NCBI GenBank assembly: GCA_050084985.1
Contig: JBITNC010000001.1
Coordinates: 40,486,001-40,550,000 of the forward strand
From: Nageia nagi
Lineage: Eukaryota > Pinophyta
Direction: 5' to 3'
Length of the DNA: 64,000 nt
Under the pieces are notes generated by a model. It was not told the DNA's origin. It made no database searches and saw only the letters and a list, made by a program, of their open reading frames with translations. Positions 25,330 to 37,557 of the stretch are shown in pieces (position 1 is the stretch's first letter; every line of letters starts with the position of its first letter). The position numbers and the translations under genes were made by a program.

Positions 25330-26330
25330 AACTTTTAGGCTCCTAATCATGTTGCTTCAACTACAACAAATAGCCTAGTCAATTTGGTTCAAATTTTCCT
25401 TTTACTTCATCATTTTTAGCTATCTTGTTAATATTTTCTTTCAATATCAAATCTTCCACCTTGAATTTATTTCATTTGATATTATTTTTTAATGCTCTTT
25501 TTAGTTTTGCATGATAAGCTTTTTAATGTTCAATTACCCTAATTCACTTCCCATCAAGTGATTCCAACTATTGCAATCTAGCTTTCCTTGCTTGTTCATC
25601 TAATATTTATCCTTGTAATGAAATTCATAAGGATTGAAACTCCAAATCTAATGGTATTATAGCTTCATCTCTATAATAAATGAAAATGATGTTTCCTTGG
25701 TGGTTGTTCTAATACTGGTTCTATATTCCTAAAGTGCAAAGGTAACTGATCATGCCAATATACCTTGTATCTATCCCAAGTTTTTGATAAAATGCTCTTA
25801 ATGATTTTATATTTGATGCTTATGCTTGACCATTTCCTTGAGAATAATAAAATGAAGAAAATGTTTGAGCAATGTGAAAATTTTTACAAAAGGCTTTCGT
25901 ATCCTTACCTTTAAAATTTGGCCTATTATCCATGATCAACCTTCATGGAACCCCAAACCTAGCTATGATATTCTTTATCAACATTGCAATGATCTTATCC
26001 TATGTAACTAACAATGTGGTTTAATAAGCCCAGTCAAATATATGCTTCATGTTGCAAATGGCCAAAGTGAAACTATGTAATTCAGCTATTGAGTTAGTTT
26101 TTTCTGCAAATTTTTATGCTTTTGACATTGTAGATAGGTCTAACATGATTTTTGTAGTCCTCTTCCATTGGAGGCTAGTGGTACCTTATTCATAAAAGCT
26201 TAGTATATAATTCTTTTGCATAAAAATGTCCTCCACATAAACCATCATGTGTTTTTTTTAATGTTGTTATTGTTTCATGTTGTGTTAAAATCTCAACAAA
26301 GCTCCATCAAATGACCTTCTATATAACACT
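25330..26330 (-). pseudogene. integrase remnant of the nested gypsy element
   Basis: The minus-strand translation gives FGVPWRLIMDNRPNFKGKDT, then FCKNFHI and YYSQGNGQA followed by a stop where the third catalytic Glu (NGQAEATN) should stand, then a C-terminal part with ARKARLQ and LESLDGK. The second Asp (MDN) is kept. Several stops break the frame. Confidence 0.82.
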
Positions 26331-26599
26331 TCATCAATAATCGTATACTTAATGACTATACTTGTTAATATAACTTTTTCATTTCTATCAAAACTTGATG
26401 GAATTCTCTATGTGAATATGACATGTATGAACTTCATCTATGTGATTAAAGTAAGAAGGTGTACCAAGATTTTGAATCTTGAGGATAGTTTCTTTATCTT
26501 CTATCTTGATTGGTACCAATGAAGCTGCACTTGCCATTGCATCTACATACCGATTACATATCTTTGGAATATTCTGAATATTTTACCTATGAAACTCAT

Positions 26600-27460
26600 T
26601 AGGCAACTCAACAACCACTAGCTTATATGGATTTAACTTTTCATCCTTTGTATTCTATGTATTATTAACTTAATTTACCACAAGTTGTGAATCACTAGAG
26701 ATCTTCAAATCTTTCATTTTCAAGGTTATAGCTACTTTTAATACCAAAATAAAAGCTTCATACTCTATCATATTATTAGTGCACTCAAATCCAAGTTTAT
26801 AAGCCATAGTAATTACCTAATTTGTAGGAGACACTAAAATAATACCTGCCCCTACTCCATGAGAACACTTAGATCCATTAAAATATAAGGTCTAGGAAGT
26901 AGGTTCATCTTCCATGTAGCAAACAAACTCATATGGGACTATAATTTTATCAATTTCATGTCATGAAAACCTTTTATTAGTACTACATACCATTAGAAAT
27001 GTGAATCCTCATCATACTCATCTAGGAATTCTTCATGTACCATTGTACCATCATTCTAAGGGAAGTATTCTATCAAGTCTATAATTACCTTCCCTTTCAC
27101 AAATTTTCACTTTACCACATTTATATCAAATTCTTGCAATAACATTAACCACTTAGCTACAATTCTTGATAAATATTATTTTGCTACAAGATATTTTAGT
27201 GGGTTAAATTGGCTAACAACATATGTAGTGCAATACAAAAGATAATGTCTCAATTTTTTCATAGCAAATACAATACTAAAGAAAAGCTTTCCCATAGGTG
27301 TGTATCTAGTTTCATAATCAATAAGAGTTTTTCTAAGGTAGTATATTACACTTTCTTTATTCTCACCATCTTTCTAACATATAATGTGGCTAATATATAA
27401 AGATAAGTTGGCTTTGAAAAATCTATAAGCACTAAAATGGGAGGATTTAACAAGTATTTT
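26600..27460 (-). pseudogene. RNase H remnant of the nested gypsy element
   Basis: The minus-strand translation has QLRHYMYCTTYVVSQFNPLK and VAKWLMLLQEFDI (classical RNase H end). It continues with TLYFNGSKCSHGVGAGIILVS and NNMIEYEAFILVLK, and SSDSQLVVN (second RNase H). The first catalytic aspartate of YFDGS is Asn; the Glu and the later Asp are kept. This is the Tat-type dual arrangement, in normal orientation here, unlike the inverted block at 19345-20297. Confidence 0.85.
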
Positions 27461-27800
27461 TTATGTGCTCAAATGCTTTTTGACACTTTCATCACATACA
27501 AACTTGACATCCTTTTCCAATAAATGATTAAATGGCCTACATTTATCTCCAAGTTGGGAAATGAATCTTCTTACGGAATCAATCTTACCTAGAAGAATCC
27601 TTAGTTGTTTGAGATTACTTGGAATGGGCATGCTTACTATGGCTTTTACTTTCTTAGGATTCACCTCAATACTCCTTTTTAATACCATGAATCTAAGCAA
27701 TTTTCTTGAATTAATACCAAAAACACACTTTTGAGGTTTGAGTCTAAGCTTGTAACTTTTTAGGATTTGAAATACCTCTTTAAGGAGCTCTAAATGGTCT
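27461..27800 (-). pseudogene. reverse transcriptase stump, catalytic core deleted
   Basis: Only the thumb end remains: DHLELLKEVFQILKSYKL, KPQKCVFGI and IEVNPKKVKAIVSMP, then IDSVRRFISQLGDKCRPF leading to RNase H. Immediately upstream (about 27800) the frame passes into the acidic linker that normally follows protease. The fingers and palm, with the YVDD motif, are absent, a loss of roughly 200 residues or more. The element therefore could only have moved with enzymes from elsewhere after the deletion. Confidence 0.87.
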
Positions 27801-28210
27801 TAGAATTGCTTTGATTTTACTTGGACTTAGGTAATTCTAAATATGTGCCCAAGTATTCTAAAATATCATCATCAGTACTAAAGCAATCAAAATCAAGTGG
27901 TATAGTATCATCAAGCCATATATCCTCATTAATATCATTAAAAGGTTCAATCAAAATGCATTCTTTTATAAACTTGATAGATCCTATTATTTATTTTGTA
28001 CTTTGATCACTACCCAACCCATCTTTAGTTTTTTGAGCTTCTAAAATAGTAGGAAAAGAAAACATTCCTTGTTCTAATTTACCTAAACCTCCTTCTTTAT
28101 ATTTGTAATTTTCTTCCATGTACTTGTGAACAAAAGGAGATGGAAGGGTTTTACTTGTTATGTTTTTCGAGTGATCCTTCGTTGACATTTTTGGACTAGG
28201 TGATACCATC
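27801..28210 (-). pseudogene. protease-RT linker of the nested gypsy element
   Basis: An open minus-strand stretch (27991-28209) is Lys/Glu-rich, ending GLGSDQSTK. It is followed by an acidic piece with LDFDCFSTDDDILEYLG. Acidic, poorly conserved linkers between protease and reverse transcriptase are usual in this lineage. The assignment rests mainly on position. Confidence 0.6.
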
Positions 28211-28439
28211 GCTTTAAAATAATATCCTTCATTAGTTTCAATATTTTCACATAATTGATCACCTTCAAGAAGTATGGCATGCCACTAATGGCCTTCAACT
28301 ATAAGAATTTTTGATCGTATCAAATATTTAACTGATGTGAATAGATCAAGATGTTTGATTCTATAAGTTTCCATACCTATTTTTGCAAGTTGAGGCTATT
28401 TTTTTGTATTTACCATTAGTGCTCATATTTCCAATAGTA

Positions 28440-29010
28440 CAATCTCATATCTAGGGTAGGTTATTATGAATTATTCTAAGTTTGTTGCATTACATAAAGC
28501 ATATGATTCTAGATCACCAATTAGTATATGTACCTCACCCTGATATTCAAATTTCAATATGCCATATACTATAGATGGGACTGCATTCATATCATGAAGC
28601 CAAGGTCTTCTTAATAATAGGTTATATGATAATTTTGAATTTAGAACCTAAAACTAAGTTGTAACTATTCTAAATCCTATTGTAATCAAAATTGTAGCTA
28701 TCCCAACTAGCTTTTTAAATGAACTATCATAGGCCCTAATTCTAAATGTAGCTTCTTCTAAGGGAGGTATTTCTACACCTTTTTCTTGAAGTTACATCAA
28801 AAACTTATGAGAACAAACATTAACTATTAAAACATTATCTATCAATATTGTTTTTATCTCTAATCCATATATCATAGGTATGATATAAAAATCTAGACAT
28901 TCATCAAGGAGTTCTTTACTAAGATTTTTATATCTATAAAAAGAGATTGCATCACATTCCTTAAGAGATCTAAGTTTTAATAAAAACATGGAAGTATACA
29001 TATTTATAAG
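28440..29010 (-). pseudogene. aspartic protease remnant of the nested gypsy element
   Basis: The minus-strand frame 29001-28792 ends ILIDNVLIVNVCSHKFLM, where family members read LID(N/S)GSA.NV. The Gly of the active-site triad has become Val. The next block has GVEIPPLEEATFRIRAYD, then LLRRPWLHDMNAVPSIVYG, the usual conserved end of retropepsin in Tat-type pol. Frameshifted and inactive. Confidence 0.85.
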
Positions 29011-30440
29011 GACTATTTATTTTTAAAATAAAGTATATAATACATCCCTATATGTTTTATATGTATATATGAGATCATATAAACTAATCTTTGCAAGAGT
29101 AGTTTTCAATTGCTCAATCATGCTAAACATTTTTGGATTAGGTGGGACACACACTTGTTCAATAGTAACTATATTTGGAATATATATTAGATTCCCTTTT
29201 CATTATCTAGCATATATTTCGTTATCAACTAAAACTATGTTCACTATTACCTTTGGATCTGAATCTTTCTGATCACTTTCATATCTTCCTTAGGAAATTA
29301 TATTGAGAATTGCTACCTCTAAAGTTTGTAAAAATTTCTAGCATGACTTTTTCATTGATGAAAAGTATAATAAGCATTGGATTTTCCCATATGAATACTA
29401 TCATCTTGTGTTGTTTTCTTTAATGGATTCAATAATTTTCTTTTCATCAAATGTCTCATAATGAACCTTGGTTGGATTGGAAATGTATACTTTTTCTCTC
29501 TTGTGGTAGTTGATCTTATCAATTTAGGTGGAGAGGTAGGTGTATCAACCATATTCACTATCTTTTCTTCTTTATTTATATATGTTCTTCGATTCTTCTT
29601 AGTGTAATGAGTGTATGTATACTTGAGATCTCCTAAATCAAGCAATACTTTCTCTTTTTGCAATAATTCTTATACTAATACCCTAAATCTAGCATTCTTA
29701 TTACTTGGAGCATGCAGGTTAGTGATTGGCAAAATAGAATCTCTAAATATAGCATAAATTTCACTTTCATACAATTTACTACAAATATATTACCATACCT
29801 TTTTAAAGCTTGGAATATACTTCTTTAGGGTTTCATTATTTCTTGAACGCTTAGCACATAACTCTATAAGAGTTCCTTGCTCTTTAACATTATGTTTGTA
29901 TTGAACCATGAACATCTTTACCAATGACTTGAATGAATCAATTTATCCCCCTAGCAAATTATAGAACCATTGACTAGAATCACCTTTTAAGCTCCTTGGG
30001 AAAAATTTGTCCATCAATCTCTCTTTCGATCCCAATTTCAACAAACACTCCTAAAAGTTGATAGGATGTTGCTTTGCATCTTGTTTGCCACTAAAAAACT
30101 CAAAATTGGGGGCCTTGTGCTTGAGTGGTAGGGGATAATTATAGATATATTTCAATAAGGGTGAGGTGAATACACCATTATACTCTTCTTCACTTTATTA
30201 GGATCTTTTGGTATTCTCAAGATTGGTTAATCATGCAACTATTGCTGGAACTAGAATTGAATATGAACTACTACCTAAATTTTATATTAACATTATCTTC
30301 TTAGTAAGATCTGTCACTTTTTGTCTCAAGTATTCTACTTCTTGTTCCATTTTTGTACCATTTATAGCCTAAAAATAGTATTTACATTTGCTAATGGTGT
30401 TATCCCTTCTCAAAAATCTCATGAGATCTCATCGGTAGGG
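29011..30440 (-). pseudogene. gag remnant of the nested gypsy element
   Basis: Minus strand 29663-29352 keeps a 103-codon open piece (GDLKYTYTHYTKKNRR; MRHLMKRKLLNPLKKT; CFH-type end reading YYTFHQ). This matches the C-terminal half of Tat-type gag, where NPLKP..N..YC.FH is usual. Upstream, up to 30440, the gag core is recognisable in fragments with stops. Confidence 0.72.
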
Positions 30441-30473
30441 AAAGATTAATCAAAACAGTCAGTTTCACCAATA

Positions 30474-31087
30474 TCTAGACTAAAAATAATGTACAAGTGA
30501 CAAAACAAAGCACTATTTATCTATAATATATTATTGAAGCATATATCATAAATATGGCATCAAAAAAACATGAAAATTAATGTACCTTTATCACATTTTC
30601 ATCAACATGAAATAACATAGATCATGCATCCATTGTTATAACACACCATAGAAAATGCATTCCACCAATGACATAGAAACACATTGCTAGCTATGTGAAA
30701 GAAGCAGATCTATGAGTGGAAGTAAAGATGCAAACAAGCGAAATGAAGAGTTTAATGAATCTATGTAGAGGTGGTGTTACCAAATACCATTATTGGTTAG
30801 ATATAATGATATTGCATGTTTTGGTTTCTCTCTTTTGATATCTATCGATATCCTTGCATGTTGATTGTGTTTCCTTTGATATTATTTTATAGTAATGTAT
30901 TGATCCTCTTTGATTCTTGGGATCATTATTTGTGGTGTCTTTTTTTTATATTTGATACTCTTTACACCATATAATGATCCATTACATTGATTACATTGCC
31001 TTAGGTACATTTTACCCCTTTTTTACAATAAATATGCTTGATGTAATAAATATGAGTTATTAATTAATAATAAATCATATTTAGGCA
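30474..31087 (-). repeat. 5' LTR of the nested gypsy element
   Basis: It is about 614 bp and pairs with 23345-23969. The minus strand starts TGCCTAAATATG. Inside its end the minus strand reads ATATTGGTGAAACTGACTG, a candidate primer site with the same TTGGTG start seen at 12047 in the host element. Confidence 0.88.
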
Positions 31088-33335
31088 TATACATGTTATG
31101 TCTTTAAAAATCTTATGCAATTTTTGAAATTTGCATATAGTGTTGCAGGTGGTTGATTGTATTCCAAACATAAGCATCATGAGCCATCCTCTTGTTTCAA
31201 GATCTACTAATGAGGAAGTAGCCTATCCATATCATATTCCACCTACTCCTTGGGAATTACCTTCCCTTATATCCCACATTCACCTTGTACATTTTTGAGT
31301 AATCATATAAAGAGTCAGGTATTGTCATTAGATGTAGACATAGACCACTTTTTTTTATTTTCCTAATGGTGTTCAATATAATATTTTATCTATGATAGCA
31401 TTGTCAAGTTTATTAGATAGATTTGATCATGCTTATAATATTCTCAAACATTCCTTTTGGGTGAGCATGTATATCAATCACTGGCCATGTTGGGGAACTT
31501 GTGTGATTTATGATATACCTATTGAAGAGTTTCTCCAAAATCTCATATGCTGACTTTCTAGACCATATTTCATATGGAGGATTTTGATTAATGCCCATGC
31601 CAATCCATTTATTTATATACTCATTAAAGTTTTTGTACCACCATCCTTGCATCCTTAGGATTCTTTTGATGAACTCACCATTTCCCATGTAATATTTGTA
31701 AATATTTTTTATTAGGAATTCATTTTTGTATGTTTTTCACTCATGATGCCACATATTGGATTGTTGACCATACTATCTATATGCATTTTCATTTTCATCC
31801 CATCTCCTACAATCATCTACTATAAACTCTCACTCGACTTGGAATACACTATGTATAGGTAGAAGATGATTAAAAAATTTATAAAAATATTATAAAAATC
31901 AATACATATGTATATACACCCAAAAATTATTTTTGAAGTGTCTTGGGTATTGAGTGTGCTTCCCTATGTGCATACATCATACCATTGTATTCATGTTGTT
32001 CACTACTTCCATCATCATAAAACTATTAAATGTTAAACATGATGATCATAGTAATCTACCAAGATATATATACACATTACATATCCATCCACATATCATT
32101 CATATATATAGTTGTACATATAAATAAAGTAGTTTATGGGTATAATATTCATATTCTATTTTGTCAAAATATCTTTTGCAAAGTTTCTAAAACTTTGGAT
32201 GATAAACAAATATTACCCTAATACATTTTTAGAATATTATGAACTCACACACTTTTACACATGCTAAGTCTTGAAAAAATAAAAAATATGATGCTCCTTG
32301 AGCATAATTTTGAGTGATTATTCATCCTATTATTTAACTTCATCCCAAAACCAAGAGATAGGATAGAAAGAAAAAGATATGTAGAAAAAATATATAGTTA
32401 TACAATAGATTTTTTTTTTTAAAAAAAGAAAGAAAGAAAAGTAGAATTCTAGAGTGGTTATAGTATCCTTTCTTGGGGCTATGGATGCCTAACTAGAAAT
32501 AGAGAAAGGTTGTAATGTGATATAGGGGTTAGTCTTGATAGGGGATATGAACATCTATCTAGTAGTGATGTATACCTTACGAAGAAGCAACATGTTCAAT
32601 ATTTACAATGGACCTCTGAATATTTCACATAGATGAATAAACTTACATATTTTATGCTCTTGAAACATTAAATTGGTGAGTGTCAAGAGAAGAAAATGAA
32701 TATCAGTGCACACACATGATTTGATAATAAAATTAGGTGTATCATAATTTTATTTTATATCATTCTTAGTAGATGAAATTGAAATGAAAGATTATTTGAT
32801 GAAATTAATGTGAATATATTATTCATTATATATTATTATTATCTTGGCAGATTAACCATATTGTTATGTTTGACATTTAAATAGTTATACAATCCATTCA
32901 TATTCACTTATCCATAAGTGTAAATTCATAGTATTATACATCCATACATTTATCCATTTGTGTGTTCATACTATTCATACCATTTTACATACATACATTA
33001 ACCCATGTGTATAAATAGCCTAGAAAATGGAAAATAAAGATATCTAATTCCATACTACTATAAATAAAATATTGTTCAAAATATAACAAGTAATGATAGC
33101 AATCTATAACAAATTAAAATATTGCATCATATGAGAACCATTCATCCATCAAAATGTTATACATTATTATCATGAAACACAATGTAAAGTAACATCAATA
33201 ATTAATCAGGACATACAATATTAAAATTAAAATATAACCCTAGAATCATCTTTTGTAATATAACACATAATAATATTAAATAACAACTCATCAAACTATC
33301 ATCATAAATATGAGTATCCAAAAAGATATCATCAC

Positions 33336-33380
<45 letters not shown>

Positions 33381-33521
33381 CAAAAATAATAGTCATAGTG
33401 TCCATCACTTAGGCATCCATGCCAACCAAATCATGATCACCATGATAAAAAAAAAAATATCATCCATCAACATCACATCATAAACTAATAACAAAATGAT
33501 ATAACAAAAAGGTATTAATGA
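31088..33521. other. 3' region of the Tat/Ogre-like element, right of the nested insertion
   Basis: No known domain is recognised. A 91-codon minus-strand open frame at 31413-31688 (MGNGEFIKRILRMQGWWYKN start) stands out by length and Trp content but I cannot name it. It lies on the strand of the PMD ORF, downstream of it. A (TA)n run occupies 33339-33377. Confidence 0.45.
33339..33377. repeat. (TA)n microsatellite
   Basis: About 19 uninterrupted TA units. The open frame reading YIYIY across it on the minus strand is a consequence of the repeat. Confidence 0.95.
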
Positions 33522-35640
33522 TCAATCCTTAGGGGCATTCTCATACTTGATGCCCTCGTCACCACCTTGACCACTCATCTCATTGACCTCCTAACCTCTC
33601 TAAACTGATGGGATACCAATACTCCTCTCTCACCTAGAATCCCTAATCTCTAAATACCCAGGCCTATGATGAGATGAGGTAGCAGTATCATTCTTGCTAG
33701 GATATGTTATATCCCTTCCTTTGATTGCTAATACACTAACACCCCCTACACCCTGTTGGCTATAGTAGTTGGGAGAGCATTGATATCTAAAGGAATATAA
33801 CCTAAGGGAGGAAGTAGATACTCCAAATTGATCCTAAAAGTAGTAATTTATATTAGCCATGTGTCAACCACCCCTTGGTATTAATCCCTCTATCTATAAA
33901 TATCCTTGACAAAGGAAAAAGGGTGTCTCTCCACACTAGCTATAACACTCTCATCTTCTACTTGCTACTATTATAATGACTACACCATAGCTCATGCCCT
34001 ATATCTCTACCTTGTATCTCATCCTATTCTCATTTGAATGCTAGAGCCACTAAAGTTATGAATGCAAAGACTCATTATCTTGACAAGAATGGTCAAGTAA
34101 TGATTATGACTTCCCAAGTAAAAACTTGAGCTCCTTAATCTCACCTAATAATGAGTCATAACTTTATATCTTTAGAGTTGGTCTATGCCCCTTTGGAGCC
34201 CCCTCATTAGTACCAACCTCTTTAGTTGGAACCTCCATCATAGGAAGGTCCTTTGTATAGGCCATCCCAATGTCTTGCTCTCCCTCCACATAAGGACCCA
34301 TACCAAGATCCTCCACATGCTTTCTAATCAGATGACCTTGATCACCCTAATTAGCCTTCTCTAGCTCAATCTACCACTAGGAAGTAAAAACCTCTATAAC
34401 CTTAACATCATTTATGTCAACCTCTTCATATGCAACCTTGTCCCTCTTAGGATCAAGCTTTACATATACCAAGGGCTCAAGACCCTCTATTAGAGGGGTG
34501 CCCTTCCTATGATATTTGGTAGGCTTAGGAGTAATATCTTGCATAAGCCTAAACTACCATATGATGTGATCAAACTAGAATAATCTAAAAAATTAGTCCA
34601 TTAATCACTAAGAATCCTCATTTGTCTACTTCTGGCAAGCTCAGTATCAAGCTCATCCCATATAGGATATAAGTGATATAGGCAAATTATGACATGATCA
34701 AGAATGAGCTAACTTAGCATGTCACGATAGAACCCCACATCATGATGAACTCCATCTCTGGTATGGATGTATAAATCCTCCCTCCATCACATGATCCCTA
34801 TAAGATACTTAGTATGAGAAGCAAAACTAAGAATAGAAATTCCATGAGGGCATGCCATAGTGATATGCTCATATGCCCATATCTATAATGTGACTATAAT
34901 TGTAAATGAGGTCTTGTGATCTTGAGAATAAAATAATAGCTTCCTATAACACTCTACCAATAAAGTGGGATCCAAAGCAAAGATGTGCCATATTACATCA
35001 TATCTACCACTATTGGGAGTAGTGACTAAGAAAACCTACCACTATCAATATCAAGTAATGCGTAGCACTAGATACACCCCATCAAAAATGAAAACTTGAT
35101 ACTCCCATGTTTATCATCATGCCAATACTAAAGATACTTAATCTTGCTTAAGCTAATCTTAGACATGATCGTACCAACATAATCATCCTTGTATAAATAA
35201 GAAATGGTAGGTCTAATATCATCTCATTCGATGATATGTTGAATTCTTGAACCTTGAATGAGTAGTCTATATAAATGGTAGATATCCTCTGCAATGATCA
35301 TCATCTCCCTATCGAAAGATGGAAAGTATATGTGGTGGAGTCCCACCTCTAAAGAAAAGCTTCTACAAGAGGGTAGTCCCATTGGATACGACGCATGTAA
35401 GGTCCAACATCGAAATCCATAATCCAAAGAAATGTATGGTCTGTAGTGATAAGAAAAGTATTACCATCCTAAAGGATAATAGGGTAACAACCCCTAGGGT
35501 CAAACATAGCTCAAACTTAGAATACAAAATTAACTAAGTAAAAAAAAATCTAACTCTAAGACTAAAAGCCAATAACCCAAAGGTTACATCGATGAGTCAT
35601 TGACATATACTAGCTAAATGTTAGTGACTCTAAAACCCTT
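33522..35640 (-). pseudogene. antisense ORF with plant mobile domain (PMD), degenerate
   Basis: The best-preserved part is minus 35427-35224: YPMGLPSCRSFSLEVGLHHI, then IYFPSFDREMMIIAEDIYHL and YRLLIQG. This matches the conserved core of plant mobile domain (aminotransferase-like) proteins, where hydrophobic H.P.GE.TIT.EDV..L..LP..G is usual. Downstream are WAYEHI-type (IWAYEHITMA) and ALDPTLLVECYRKL pieces. The C-terminus ends DEGIKYENAPKD with a stop at 33522-33524. It lies antisense between pol and the 3' LTR of the Tat/Ogre-like element, where extra antisense ORFs are known in this lineage. Several stops and frameshifts are present. The domain call is by eye. Confidence 0.65.
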
Positions 35641-37557
35641 TAGCCCTAGCTAGCAGTCGAGGTACCCAAAGAAGGGTAAAAAATAAAAAAAGGACCAAAA
35701 TGAAAATTTCAAATATTTAAAAAAGGTCTAAGTGCTAAAATAATTACTCCTACAGATTCACATTTTTATGTTAGGCCTTAAAAATAATAAATTTGATAAA
35801 AAAAAAACTAAAAAGAGGATATTTAAACCTTACCTCCTCTTTGATTAGCTATCTTCAAAAAGTTGGTCCCTTTCTTGATAGCATACTAGCTCATAGTATG
35901 TAACAAGATAAGAAATAAGTGGTCCATGGTGGAAAAATGGGACAAGTCACTTAGAGCTCACAAAAATAGCAAAAGATAAATAAGAAAATGACAAGTCACT
36001 TTTTTTATTTTTACCATGATTTGGAATGCTAATGATTTTATAGCAAAAATTGATAATTTATATGGAACACCAATGATAAGAACCAGTCACAAGTGACCCA
36101 TAACATTATACAAAAACTCAAAATACAACATTCAAAATATTAAAAAGGAGTGATGAATAAAACTCTTAAGCCCTCCTTCTAAGTTTAGGATTAGCTTAAG
36201 CTCATAATTAAGATAAAAATGATAAAATACATCAAGATGAACAAGACTCCTACTTGTTAAAATAGCCTAAGTCACATGTTTAAAACATATCAAATTTCAT
36301 CAATAATTCAAATTCAAAAAAATCAAATATGATTAACAAACATGATATGACCTTTTGCATAAGATCATCATGTACCCTAACTGATAAGATGAAAGTAAAA
36401 AAAAGTAAACTAAATGTATATACAAGACCCGTAATTTATCTCATGCTAGCTCTAACATATGTAAATGACATAGCATCATCACGTACATGCCACAAATAGC
36501 ATATAGCATTGAAATAGATAAAGCATCATTTTGGTATACACCATAATGGTTTACAACATACAAAAGTGCAAAAATGACTAGAACATGAGTTAATTATGAT
36601 TTGACCAACTGAATTTGACTTATTCACAGAGATTAGGTCAAATTTAAACATCAACCAAGTGTCAACACAAGTTAAGAAACTTGATCAAAATCACCATATT
36701 AAGAAAAAAGATGATGAAAAACATCAAAATCACAAAACATCAATGACCAACAAAATACTAAGTGTATAAAAACTTAATTCCTCCTTCTAGTTTAGGATTA
36801 GCTTAGGTCTATATTAAAAATTATTTAAAACCCTTATTTTAGTATAAGAATATGGATGGAAAATGTGTACCATTGGTACCTTCTAAGGTGATGTTAAGAA
36901 AACTATCATTAACACCTTACACCCCTAAAATAAATAAATAAAATACATATACTAATAAAAAATGCTAAAAATTGAAAAATGTGTCAAAGAAAAAATGAAA
37001 CAAGTCACTCACTTGTTTGTTTGACTAAAGTTAAGTGTTTCAAAAAAACTAAAACCTATGAGTAATTCAAAATTTGAAAAATTACCCTTCTTTTGATAGG
37101 GAAAAGAAGGACAAGATTGAATATGACTAAGAACACTGTATGAACTTTTGCATAAGATCATCATGTAACCCAACTATTGGGATGAAAAGCAAAATAGTCA
37201 AAATAATTGTATTCACATGGCAACTTTTTTATCACATGCTATCTTCAGCATATGTAGATGATATAGTAGCTCATCACATACCTACCATAAATAGCACATA
37301 GTATAGTGATATTGATAAGTTCTGCTCTAATAATACCACACTACGTTCAAAATGTATCAAACACAAAATGGTAAACATAAATTTAATTATAATTACATTA
37401 ATCAAATTTGGATTATTCATAGAGAATAGGTTAATCCAAAATATTGACTAAAGTCAAAAACACAAGTTAAGAAACTTGAATGCACCCACCTTAAGAAAGG
37501 CAAGTTTTTGAGTTATTCCCTACTTACAATTACCAGATAATTCAAAAAGGGTTAACA
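35641..37557. repeat. 3' region with long direct repeats
   Basis: Blocks starting 'gcataagatcatcatgta' at 36357 and 37147 are homologous for about 330 bp, with 'agcatatgtagatgata'-type, 'aaatagca' and 'aacacaagttaagaaacttga' parts. Another pair, 'taggattagctta' at 36185 and 36790, points to an older, irregular repeat. No gene is recognised. The block ends in the polypurine-like tract CAAAAAGGGTTAACA before the 3' LTR. Confidence 0.7.

Larger units (their letters stand above)
23345..31087 (-). mobile_element. nested Ty3/gypsy element with deleted reverse transcriptase core
   Basis: LTRs at 23345-23969 and 30474-31087 match over their length. On the minus strand, gag, protease, a stump of reverse transcriptase, RNase H and integrase follow in Ty3/gypsy order. 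A polypurine tract (AAAAAGGGGCAAAA on the minus strand, near 23975-23992) lies beside the 3' LTR. TTGGTGAAACTGAC lies inside the 5' LTR as a candidate primer site. I could not find a convincing target-site duplication. It interrupts the 3' region of the Tat/Ogre-like element in reverse orientation. Confidence 0.9.

Noticed and set aside
23340-31092. Target-site duplication tgttg/tatac around the nested gypsy element
   Set aside because: The two 5-mers do not match. Nearby 'atgttg' and 'atgtta' are suggestive but not adjacent to the LTR ends.
33202-33408. 68-codon open frame with YIYIY repeat
   Set aside because: It is produced by the (TA)n microsatellite.
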